Shown: one piece after another, positions 1 through 10,477 of the stretch
Layout of the letters: every line of letters starts with the position of its first letter
Numbering within the stretch: the first letter of the stretch is position 1
Assembly: GCA_019915135.1 (NCBI GenBank)
Contig: JAHLMK010000006.1
Coordinates: 2,356,001 to 2,420,000 of the forward strand
DNA: 64,000 nt
Direction: 5' to 3'
From: Strobilurus pachycystidiatus
Lineage: Eukaryota; Basidiomycota; Agaricomycetes; Agaricales; Physalacriaceae
Made by a program: the position numbers and the translations under genes
Notes under the pieces: model-generated
The model's database searches: none
What the model was told of the DNA's origin: nothing
What the model saw: only the letters and a program-made list of their open reading frames with translations

Positions 1-2001
1 CTACAGTCAATTCTCTCTGGTTATGACACTCCACCAACTCGCAAAGCAGACAGGCAACAAACCGGAACCTGTGAATAGAATTTGAATCAGATGAAAGGAA
101 AATATTGCCAATGATTGAAATCTTACATGCCAGATCCACGTTTCATGAGAGTTGTTGTGATCTCCTGCTTTTGTTCTGGTGCCCAATGCCTCAGATCATT
201 GTTTGCCTGTAGCTGGTTGGCAATAAAGGCAGCAATGTCATCTTTCACACATATTTCAACATTTATGTCAATCTGTTTGGAGAGGGAAGGAAGACGATCT
301 GTGAAAGGAACACAGAGCTGACTTGTCATCAAAAAATGCAGCTTTGTGCCTTGCCATTGATGCATTAGCTCAATGAAGTCCAGCAGACGCTGATGCTCTG
401 ATGATGTACATTCATCCAGTGCATCAAGAATAATATACGTATCAGAAAGATCTTGGAGAACCTTCTCAAGCATCTCAAGGACAATGTCATACACAGGAGA
501 GATTTGGCCACTACGACCAGCGACATGATAGTAGTTGCTTGTGATGCAATGAGGATTTGAGGTGTACTGTGAGAGCTGGTAGAGAAGTGACCGGATGGCC
601 GGGTTTAGGTGGTTTTTGCTGCCGTCGGACTCATTGACACTAAAGTAGAAGAACGCCAACGGGATAATTTTATCAGCATCAATGTTGTCAATAATTGTGG
701 AGCTGGTGACAAAGGAATCAGAGATGTAGGCTTAATTTTAGCCATCTTTTTCCTACCTGAGGACCGTCTTTCCTGTGCCTGCTACAATGTCTGTAAGTCA
801 ATGTGCACATGCCGTAGCTTGCAGACGTACAGTTACCCGAGATCCATAGCAGGGACCCGGGAGTTTCTTTCCATTCAAGAAAGCGCTTATCATGCAAGAC
901 AAGCCAATCACCAGTGCTCTTCATCCGTGCCTCCCGAGCCCGCGTGAGATTAGAGCGCCCGTCAGGGGGACTTTCAAGCCATTTGAAGATATCAGTGTCC
1001 ATACTGGATGACAAGGTCAAACACGGGCCAGCAAGAGATATGAATATAGCACTCACACTCGGCCATGCAGATAGTCAACCTTCACAACTGATGCGAGCGC
1101 ACATTTTGTCTTGAGGGACAGAAGATCAGAGTTGACAGTTGGTGTTCTGGCTGGTTTCCTACCTGGAGACAATCACGATAGACATCCATCTCCTGATCCA
1201 GTGCGTTGAAATTGGCACTGAACTTGTCGTGGCCAGCTCCCTTTGTGAACTTGCCGTGTTGCCTGTATTGTTTGACGTAGTTGGTCACATTGTCGAGCAG
1301 TCTTTGTGTGATGTCAGACATCGCTCAATGTTGTATAGGATGGCAAGCTTACTCTTTATAACCGAGCAGGTCGGACTTGACATCGTCAAGCAAAACTGAT
1401 CGACTAGTGGTTTGGACTCGTTCAAGCACCGGTGCGATAGTGTTCCAGATTGCCTGGGATTTCTCGACAAGTTGGGCTACCTGTTCTTGATCCCCCGTGT
1501 AATTCTAGGCGAGGGATACCTGAGATCGTGACACGTACAAATATGAGCAACGATATAGCTCACCTTGTATATCTCCAGCAGCTTTCTCATGGCCGCCACC
1601 ACGGGTCCCACCCAGGGAACGGTCTGAACAACACTTCCCACTTGTTCGAGTGTGCTAAGGATGACATCTCCGTTCGAGATGACCGTGTCGACTAGTCTGG
1701 GTCTATCGGGCAGCCTAGCGGGCTGCGAGTTCGTCTGACTCGTCTGCCGGTCGACTCCTAGATCTGGGGTGGATATTTCGTCATTGTCTGTCCGGTCGCC
1801 TCCGCTGGAGATGGCCGACTCCACCGAAATGGGTCTACCGGGAAGAACCCGCTGCGAGGACGACGTACGCTCGTCTACAGCAGCAGGGGCGGATGCTTCG
1901 TCGAGTGCGCGCAGAGGCTGTTCGTATGTTGGCTTCCAGGACGATGACTTGCGGCGAAAGACACGCTTCAGCCACTTGCGAATGCTCTTGAGTAAAGACA
2001 T
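1..2001 (-). CDS. NLR1: NACHT-ankyrin NLR, A-type (3' part outside window)
   Basis: Cytosolic STAND/NLR-type signalling ATPase, inferred from domains. The start at 2001 gives an N-terminus beginning MSLLKSIRK, which aligns with the other copies. Exons on the minus strand: 2001-1564, 1504-1353, 1301-1163, 1109-1057, 1003-831, 781-757, 702-127, then 68 onward past the window edge. All junctions are GT-AG and all phases agree. Exons 1-4 encode a predicted helical N-terminal domain. Splicing of exons 5 and 6 creates the Walker A motif GNSGTGKT. Exon 7 carries Walker B (LDALDEC) and the sensor-like MTSQ. The winged-helix and ankyrin parts lie outside. It is the same type as NLR3 and NLR5. The open frame is therefore broken only by introns, and this is not a pseudogene as far as can be seen. 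Confidence 0.85.
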
Positions 2002-4848
2002 GGATATCGAAGATGAGGTGGCGGGAGGAGGACGAGGAGAAGGATACCCGGGACCTGTGGAAGACGTTTGCTGACGAACCAATCTGTCAATCAAACATTG
2101 GGCCCATGCTGTAGCTGTGTCTTCTTCGCGCGAAAAAGGGATGTACACACCGGATACTCGGTAAGCCAACAGCCTCATGTCCACCTGGCTTCTTGTTCTA
2201 CAGCATCTTTTCCGCATTGCTTCTGAGGGCGCTAGGGTCGGCGCATCTTTTCCGCGTTGCTTCTGAGGGCGCTATGGTCGGCGGTGAGTGCTACGGTGAG
2301 CAGGCATGCAAACCGGGGTGTAGGGGCGGGCCCCTCCGCACTTCGCGAAGCCACACGATGCCCGGATTCTCCGAACAGCTGAAAAGGACCGTGATCATGA
2401 TGGGCCGGCAGTCGACGATCTGTGACCACAGAGCCAGTCTCGGCCTTAGGCATCCGCGACCCGCACTAGTAGCCCGCAGACTCGGAAATCCTTTGATGAT
2501 AGGAACGAGAGAATACGCCGTAAGATTAAGTGTTTCCAGCGTACACACCAAGGTGAAACGACTACCATATTAGTCTCAGTCCTACCTAAGGAGCGAGAGA
2601 ATGTGAGTAATAACTGTAAGAGTTCAAAGATACAGAGTGAAGAAAGCGTCTCTCAACGTGCACAGCGGAGGTGAAACAAGTGATGTACGAGTATGCCCTC
2701 GAAAGTAATATACAATATATACACGATCATATGTGGAGTCAGAAAAGGATGTAGCGCTGAGCGCCATGGCGCAGTACGGCCGCGGCGTAGCGCGGTCGTA
2801 GGCGTGCAGGATGGAGTTCAACAAGTAATCGGCTCGGGCCCTCCTCATTGCTTGTGTAACTAATACTTTTATCTTCCACCTTCTGATTGACCGCCAAGCA
2901 GTCTCCGTGAGTGTGCTACCCCGAACGGTGAGAACGCCAGTAGAATCGTCGTCCGGTCGAGGACGCCTACTCGTAGCGTACGCGACCAAAACGAAATCCG
3001 CCTCAGTCCATGACACTCGCTAAATCCAGTTCGGCAGTCCGACAGATTTCCTCTGACGTTCGTATCTGTGGGATGATATTTGAAGTGCCGTTGGCCTGGC
3101 GCACAAAACAGCGACGGGCACCGAATGCAGTAGGTATCTCCAATGAATTTCTATAGTAACATCCGATATTACTGCTGCGCGATTATTTGACACCTACAAC
3201 CGCGGCAATAATGCCCTGAGAGTCTAACTTGACCCGGAATACATCGCATCTGCAGCAGGGTGTGAGTATATACATCTTGTCGCGAGCGGGCTAACACACT
3301 GACGAGGGCCGACTTGAATATGAACCACTCCCAGAATAATAGCAACCGTGGAGAGTACGACGAAGCTGCTATCCAACAACGGAGTCGGTCCGACCGCAGG
3401 GCGCATGATCCTCAAGCGGTTGACAGGCTTTCACTCGAGCCTTAAGAGCATGATTTACCTACTGCTTGAGATGAAGCCGCTATGTCAAAGCTCATCGTCG
3501 GGCCCGGCGATCTCAAGATCGCCAACGATTCACAAGATATTTGAAATGGAGACGTGTCCACCGTGACGAAGAGATGAAGCTCTGGGGGTTGGTGTAAGTG
3601 ATGCAGAATGACCAAAAATGTGGCATCGCCGTCGTGAAGAATACCTATCACGTACCTGCGTCCATCGTTGACATGTTTCCGGCCCAGTTAAAATGCAAGC
3701 TCAGTTCCATACTACACGACGGCATGAGTCACGATCATGACCCATAATCGAACCTCGAGGCGTGTTACGCTTTGCTTGAAAGGCTTACCTCGAGAAACCG
3801 CTGAGACAGTTCAAGAAGAGCAAAAAGCCAAAGCTGAACTATTTGTGTGGCCGTTTCTCTTGCAGACCGGTCGCGACAGACGGGCAAGTTGAGAAGAAGA
3901 CAATGCAGGGCTGGTGACGACAGAGCACAAAAACAAGACCTGGGTCTCGATCCCTTGTCCGTAAGGTCAGAAATTACAATGGGAAAGCTCACCGTCATAA
4001 TCGAGTGACGGAGCACTGTCACGGAGGTTGTGGAAGAATCGAACGCGTCCGTCCATTTTCCTCGACCAGGATAGCCTGCTGATTCCTGATGCGGCGTGAC
4101 GCGCAGTGGTCCTCCATTGCGAGTAGTCGAGCGTTTCATGGTCGGCGTACTTTTCAAGATGGCCGTCCGAACTCAAAGAGAGTAGGCTGCCGCTCGGCTG
4201 CGCGAATCGCCGGGCACTTTGTCAGCAGAGTCTAGACCACCACGCGAGCTGATCTGCCCTTGCCAGGTGTCGCGTCTTGTTCATTCACCATATACGTCCC
4301 AGACACACGCGACGTATTGACAACACACTTGCCGCTCCCACAATCACGACGCGCGCGAGAGCACGTATACGCCATATGAATTGTAGGGAGACTGGATATC
4401 CTAGTGGCCCTGGTGGGAATGGCGGCAGCGTCGGTGCGTTTCCTGTTTGGTTTGTGGGGGGACACTGACGAGATCTTTGCAGTCCTCCTTACCCCGACCG
4501 CACGGCCGACCAACACGACGTGTCGTTCAACGGCAAGACGGAGTATGGGAGAGGAGTTGGGCTCCTACGTGGAAATGTGGAGGGTCTTGAACAAGCCTCT
4601 GTCTGATGAGATGTAATGCCAGCGTTAAAGTGCGTCCTCCATTCGTCCGTCCGCAATTGCCATTGACGCTTACCGGACGATTTGCAGCCCCATCCGAGAC
4701 GATCGACTCTACTTGGATCGGGAACAGCGACGGGGCCTATGAGAAATTCTGCGTCTCCCCTCTTTAGCTGGTGACGTGGATGCCGAGTCGTTTTTCGCGT
4801 GGCCTAGGTTCGTTCTAGCCTCTCGTCGGGTTATGTCTGAATGTTGAT
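2002..4848. other. Region between NLR1 and family P, no supported gene
   Basis: About 2.8 kb between divergently oriented units: NLR1 reads left and the P relic reads right. Open frames exist on both strands but none is conserved. A 130-residue minus-strand frame at 2624-3016 has a stop right after its ATG in the paralogous region near 34.2 kb. The stretch is 80-95% similar by eye to 33167-36100. The section from about 4230 to 4620 is almost identical between the superunits and contains GT-AG pairs with a coding-like run (a GTGCGT donor near 4435 and a TTTGCAG acceptor near 4483), so it may hold a 5' exon of family P. The NLR1 promoter must lie in the first few hundred bases. Confidence 0.5.
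2203..2282. repeat. Two 40-bp tandem units upstream of NLR1
   Basis: Two adjacent 40-bp copies (2203-2242 and 2243-2282) differ at two positions. They lie about 200 bp upstream of the NLR1 start codon. The same pair occurs at 33366-33445, at the same distance upstream of NLR3. They may be part of the A-type NLR promoter; that is inference only. Confidence 0.8.
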
Positions 4849-6560
4849 ATGATAGTCGATTACACCAGCGGCCACCGACTATCCTCCAGCTCGACTGACG
4901 CCAGATATGAATTTACCTGGAGGCGTCCACCATCGCCGTCCGATATCACATTCGGAAATACAAACGACGACCTCCGCGCTGCACACAAAACGAACGCGTC
5001 TTTCCCCGCGCATGACACGCAGCCCAGTCATACACCCACGCAGGACAGTCACACACCCACGCAGGACAAAACGCGATCACCACTCTCTGCCGTCAAACGT
5101 CATCCCCAGACCAAGAGGAAGAGCACTTCGAAAGGACAAGGGCGGTGTGTGTTGTTTCCTTCTTGCATTCTGATTCGTCGTTCTCTTTGCGTGGAAACGT
5201 GGTGCTGACTCAATCTTTCGCAGGATCTCTAGCTAGCTTGTCGAAGACCGGCGATTATTTTTCGCCTACCGCGCTCGATGCGAAGCTCGGCAGTATGGCG
5301 TCGAAGTGTAACTCGTCTCGTGTTCGTCCAGCTCTACGCGTCGAGCGACAAACTCGATGCTGCTCCCTCGAGTCCCAAACTTGCTCTTGGGTCGTCGAGC
5401 TCCCCCGTCGCTCCTCCTGGGTTGACCTCGAAGCCATCGCCATGTCCGAAGTCGGTCCACGATCCAGGACCATCCTGGGCGAAGCGTTCATGTTCCTCTT
5501 CCAACCACAACAACCAAACGAGGCGAAACCCCTTCTCCCCGGGCCGTCGCGCCTTAAACGGAGAAGGACGACTCGATTGCGGAGTCTGGTTCGCTTGTCA
5601 AGCTCACGAAGCGAGGACGGACGCGGGATGAATCAGGAGACGGGGATGGAGGAGAACGACGCGCATTGGGGGGAGGGCTACCACCGCCGCCCGGGGCGGA
5701 GATTGCTGAGGAGGTGCGGGGGTGAAGAGGGAGAGGAGGAGGACGTTGTAAGCCCTTGAAAGGGGTTGGGGAGGAGGGAAACGGGAACTTAGGGGATGGA
5801 TACGCGGAAATGGCGGGGATGACTAAGGTGGCGAGGAGAGAGTAGAAGCTGAAGAAGAAGGACCCGCGGCGGAAGGGGTGAACATCTCTTCCCCCGCTCA
5901 TGGACCTCCCAGCTTACAAGAGCCCATCCGACGGAGTGATTATCTTATGCGGTAGGAGCCGGGAAAGGAGGAGGGGGAGGGAGCTTGGTGAAAGGGGTGG
6001 GGGTCGGGCGATGGACGTGAGAAGGAGGTGAAAGGGGTGGGAGAAGGGAGGATGGGAGGGGGAAGGCGAAGAGGGCGTACAGTGGGAGTCGGGCACACTG
6101 TCGAGCGCACCCCGTCCGTGAGGTGCAAGCAGGTTGTGACAAAGAAGAAGACTACGCCTGCTGTTCAGCGCAGGTCGGGTACACCGGCTCCCCCTCGAAA
6201 GTCCACTCCCGCCCGCCGTACAGCGCCCAACCGTTCAAAAATCGGCTACACCACCGGTACAGTCGCCTCTCGAGCCGAGGAACACCCTAAAATATGTTTG
6301 TTACGTTCTGTTTACGGGCACAAATTGACGATCCGTAGGTTGGGGGTGTGGATTTGGATATGGATCGAAATACCCGGAAGAGGAGGTGGTGGGTCTTGTC
6401 TCTCAAATGTGATTTGTGATTTGTGTGCTGATGTGATGTGGGGGTTAGGTTCCGGTAGCAGCTCAACAACCAATGCCCGATCCTGCCGTACCCGGAGAAT
6501 CCGACTCGATCTGACCCCAGCCCCACACAGTCGCATCTCAACACGACCACTAACAATATC
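4849..6560 (+). pseudogene. Relic of family P 5' half (psi-P1)
   Basis: Degenerate copy of family P exons 1-4. The exon 1 remnant (4849-5142) carries two TPTQD units and ends at a GTGTGT donor. The exon 2 remnant starts after the CGCAG at 5224 and encodes SLASLSKTGDYFSPTALDAK, matching SLANLARSPTKTGDHFSP of P1. Further matches are the VGPRSRTIL and AKPLLP segments, a MDLPAY segment near 5900, TP-rich repeats near 6150-6240, an exon 3 remnant near 6330-6380, and an exon 4 remnant after the TTAG at about 6449. Frames shift several times and in-frame stops occur, for example at 5757. It stops just upstream of intact P1. The copy at 36112-37804 is almost identical, so the relic predates the superunit duplication or has been homogenised. 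Confidence 0.7.
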
Positions 6561-6726
6561 CGGGAGCTCGAGCCAGAGCCAGAGCCCGAGCCAGAACCTT
6601 TGGAGGCAGCCGAGTCGGAAGCCGAGCCAGAACCTACGGAAGCTGAGCTCGAGCCGGAACCGATGGTAGCAGAGCTGGAGCCCGAGCCGGTAGAGCCAGA
6701 ACTTTGGGTGAGGCGCAGGGAGGACG

Positions 6727-9700
6727 ATGGCGAGATCGTTGAGGATTCATTGGATGGCAGCCAGGAGGCTGCACGAGAGCGAGCCCGAACATGAACAAGA
6801 GCTTGACCTCGCGCGCCTCCCGAGATCGGTGCGCAACCGCCTGCGGCGGTTCGATAAGGACTTGAAGGCGATCGAGGAGCGGGAGAGGGCAGGCGTTGGG
6901 GTCGTGGTTGAGACTCTGACTTTGGCGGTCGGGGTGGGTGTGTCGCCTACTGGCGTTGCAAGGGAGAAGACGGTGGATGTGGATGCGGATGCAGAAGTGG
7001 TTGAGAGGGAGAGGGAGAGGACTGTGGAAGTTGAAGTGGAGAGGAAGGTTAAGGTCAAGGATGGCATGAAGGGCCGGAGTCCGAGTAAGGGCGGTATGTG
7101 CTTTTCTCTTTTTCTCGTTTCGTGGTACTGATCGTGATTGCAGGATCCCTAGCCAACTTGGCGCGTTCACCTACGAAGACCGGCGATCATTTTTCGCCCA
7201 ACACACTGAGCGCTAAGCTTGGCACTCTGGCGTCGAATTTCACACTCGCTTCGCATTCGAATGTTGGTGCTACGACGTCGACGTCTCAACTCGGTGCAGG
7301 CTTGTATGTGGGTCCTGCGGTCTCTAGCTCTAATATCGCGTCGAGCTCCAACATCGCCAAAGCTGCGGCGTCGGGATCCAAACGCCCCATCGCCACGTCC
7401 AAAGTCGGTCCTCGATCAAAGACGATCTTGGGTCGGGATGGGAAGACCGTCGAGCGTGCAGGATCTATGTCCTCGTCTTCATCGAAATCCAAATCCTCCA
7501 ACAACGAGATTACTACCAAGGCGAAGCAGACGCACGAGATTACGAATCAGAACACCGCCAAACCCCTCCTTCCCATCCCCGTCCTGACCCAAAGCGCTTT
7601 CGCGCCATACCTGGAGAAGGACGACTCGATCAAAGAGTTCAGCTCGCCTGTTACGCCGACACGGAACGACGAGGACGAGGACGACGTACAAACTTCACGG
7701 CGTATATCGCGCCCCCGAACAGGAACTAGCGAAGACAAGGAAGAAGGCTATCATCGGCGGCGGGGGGCGGAGATCGCCGAGGAAGTGCGGGTGAAGATTG
7801 TTGGTGGGGGAGGGAAGAGGAGGAGGTTGGAGGATTTGGTGAGGGGTGGGGAGGGGGATGGGGAGGGGGAGCAAGGGGATGAGGGTGAAGAACAAGCGGA
7901 CGGGGAGGAAAACCAAGACCCCCCGCCGTTCATGGACCTCCCGGACTACGCGAGCACGTCCGACGGGGGTGATTATCTCATGCGGTATGAGGGGGAGGGT
8001 GCTGCGGTGACAGGAGAGAGAAGGGAGGAGAAAGGAAGGAGGAGGGAGGTGGAGGAGGAGGATGTGGGGATGGAGGACGGGGAGGTTCAGGAGGAGAGGG
8101 AGGAGGGGGAGATCGTGCCGGGGAAAGAGGCGGTTCAGTGGAAGTCGGGTACGCTGACTGTCCAGAGCAAGGAGCCGACACCGCGCAAATCCGCTACGCC
8201 CGTTATACAGGCCACGCCTGCCGCACAACGCAAATCCGCTACGCCAGCCGTGGGGAGCAAATCGGCTACGCCGGCTCTTTCTCGGAAGTCTGCGACGCCA
8301 CTCGAGCCCGCCGCTCCGCCCAGCAAATCGGCGACTCCGGCTGTAGAGCGCAAGTCAGCTACACCCGCTGTGGCCAGGAAGTCTGGTACGCCAGCCGTCC
8401 AACGCCCATCAGCGCTCGAGCCCGTCGTTGAGGATTCCGCCCCTCCTGTTGATCCACCCAACCAGCAATCATCCCAGTCGCAGGAACAAGAGCAAGACTC
8501 GCGTACGGACATTGATGATTCGGACGTGCAGGTGCGGGTGAGGGTGGAGGCGAAGAGGATGGAGGAGGAGGAGAGTACGCAGGATTTGGAGTTGGAGAAA
8601 GCGAAAGCTGCGATGGAAGGCGAGATGAGTGGTGGTGTTCATGAGAACAGAGAGACGTCGACGAGTGGTGTTGGGCATAAAGAAAAGGTACGTTGCGCTT
8701 TTTTGCGGGATAAGGTGACCTGACGATTGGTTCGCAGGCTGGGGACGCGGATGTGGACATGGACATGGAGTTGCAATATCTCGAGGACAAGGTAGTGAGT
8801 TGTCTTATCATTGCTCTCTCTACGTTGGGTGTGGAAATAATGTGATTACCAGGTCCCCGATCCGACACATGTCGCCAATCCGAATGTCGCATCCACCAGC
8901 GCCTTAGCCGCCGCCGCCGACGAACACCAAGATCAACCGACCGACTCTGCTGCCCCCGCCATGGAAGCGGGCACCGACTCTTTGGCCGCCAAGGTGGACG
9001 CACTCTCATCTCGATCCGAACCGGAAACCCAATCCGACCACGAGAAGGACGAACTCGCATCCCTCCGCGCTGAGCGCGACTTTTTCCACGCCCAGTATAC
9101 GGCGCAGAGCGCGTACGTCACGACGTTGAGGGCGGAGAATGTGGAGCTTGTGGGGAAGAATGGGGTTTTGGAGAAACAGGTGTGTGTTTTTGTTCATTCG
9201 GGGCTACTTTGTCTGGACTCGGTTATGGTGTTACTCGATTCCCATGCTGATTATCCTTCAGGTGAAGGAGGGCGTGGAACTGGTTCGGCGGACGTTCGAA
9301 GGACGCGTCAAGTGGCTCGAAGAGGACGTTGAACGATGGAGGGGCGTCGTTTCGCTGCTGGGCGAGTCCGAGGCACGCAGGGTGGAGAGGGATAAAGAGA
9401 TGGAGAGGCGTATGGTGGAGAAAGAGATGGAGAACGCGGACCTCAAGGAGAGAGTCCGGGAGCTGGAGCAGAACGCGGGGTCACCGACACCTGCATCACC
9501 ACCACCACCACCACGAGAGGACTGGGGCGACGAGGACTCGGAGGAGGATGGGGATTGGAGGGACGAGGAGAGTGCCGAGCCTCCCCCGCCGCCGCCGCCG
9601 CCACCGCCGCCACAGTTGCCACATCGACACAGGGCAGACTCCCACTCGAAACGGCAGATGTCGACTGGAGACGTGGTGATGCACGCTATCAACTCGGCAA

Positions 9701-10238
9701 ACCAAGTCCGGTTCCAACCTGACAGCCAGAGTCGAGGCGGGGAGAGCCAAAGACTCGAGAGTCAGAGCCAGAGTCATGGGGCGGAGAGTCAGTCTGGGGA
9801 GAGTCAGCCCTGGGGCGGGCTCGGACTCCTCACGCAGAAACCTGAGCCCAAGTCTTCTCAGTCCCAGGAGCAGGAGCAGGAGTACCGACGGGTGGACACG
9901 GACTCTCAATCACAGCCGTCGCAGCCCCAGTTCCAACACCAGTTCCAGCACGAGTTTCATTCACAGCCGGATAGTAGTGGGGGAGGGGGAGGAGGTGGTG
10001 GAGTAACGAAGCGAGAGAAGTACTTTTGCGGGTGGGAGATGGCGGATGGGGGACGGTGCGGGGCTGGGTTCGAGGCGAGGGGGGTGAGTTGATTTTTTTT
10101 TTCTTCACTCAGGTTTGGTTGTCCTTTGGTTTTGATGTTGTTCTTGTTTCTTGTATTCGGTTGCTAACACACTTTGTGCAGGCACTCGCTCAGCACTTCC
10201 TCAGCGCACCGGGGCATGGAGGGAGTTCTGGTGTATAA
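6727..10238 (+). CDS. P1: coiled-coil, low-complexity protein with C-terminal C2H2-like zinc finger
   Basis: I do not recognise this family. Exons: 6727-7093, 7144-8687, 8738-8791 (or 8794), 8853-9179, 9262-10083, 10182-10238. This gives about 1056 aa with consistent phases and 50-98 bp introns; the last intron has a TTGCTAAC branch site. Seen in the protein: a basic/acidic N-terminal part, Ser-rich and Glu/Gly-rich stretches with a KRRRLEDL basic cluster, about nine KSATP-type repeats (near residues 470-540), an acidic DVDMDMEL exon, a long coiled coil (about 718-836), a proline run, Gln/Ser-rich sequence, and a final C-x9-C-x12-H-x6-H finger. A nuclear, possibly DNA-binding role is inference. 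The start is uncertain: an EP-rich frame just upstream (6560-6794) is shifted by one base. It converges on NLR2, 239 bp away. Confidence 0.7.
8170..8410 (+). repeat. KSATP-type tandem repeat region in P1
   Basis: About nine degenerate units of 24-33 bp encode variants of KSATPA separated by short spacers such as VQRK or VGSK. The P3 paralogue (41760-41960) has fewer and rearranged units, so copy number is unstable. Ser/Thr-Pro sites of this kind are often phosphorylated; that is inference. Confidence 0.75.
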
Positions 10239-10477
10239 ATGTAGGGTAGAGGTCATATGTATCTTTATCTGTAGTGTGGGGGGTATTTATTGTTAAGTTA
10301 TCTGTTAAGACATTACCTGTTTTATCATCTCTGCATGCTCAGCTTGAAAGTACTGTGTATTGGGGCGCCAAAATGAATCTTACCTGAGAGTGTGTAACTT
10401 AACTGTGAGAGTTAGCAAAAAAAATAAACCGGGGAATATATTATACATCAACTATGAAAGACATGTGTACTACATAT
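10239..10477. other. Convergent spacer P1 / NLR2
   Basis: 239 bp between the P1 stop and the NLR2 stop. It must hold both 3' ends and probably overlapping polyadenylation signals; AT-rich tracts near 10420-10450 are seen. The spacer is strongly conserved at 50001-50239 (also 239 bp) and recognisable at 29324-29538 and 60510-60726. Confidence 0.7.

Noticed and set aside
2624..3016. 130-residue minus-strand open frame
   Set aside because: The paralogous sequence near 34.2 kb has a stop directly after the ATG and several indels, so it is not conserved as coding.
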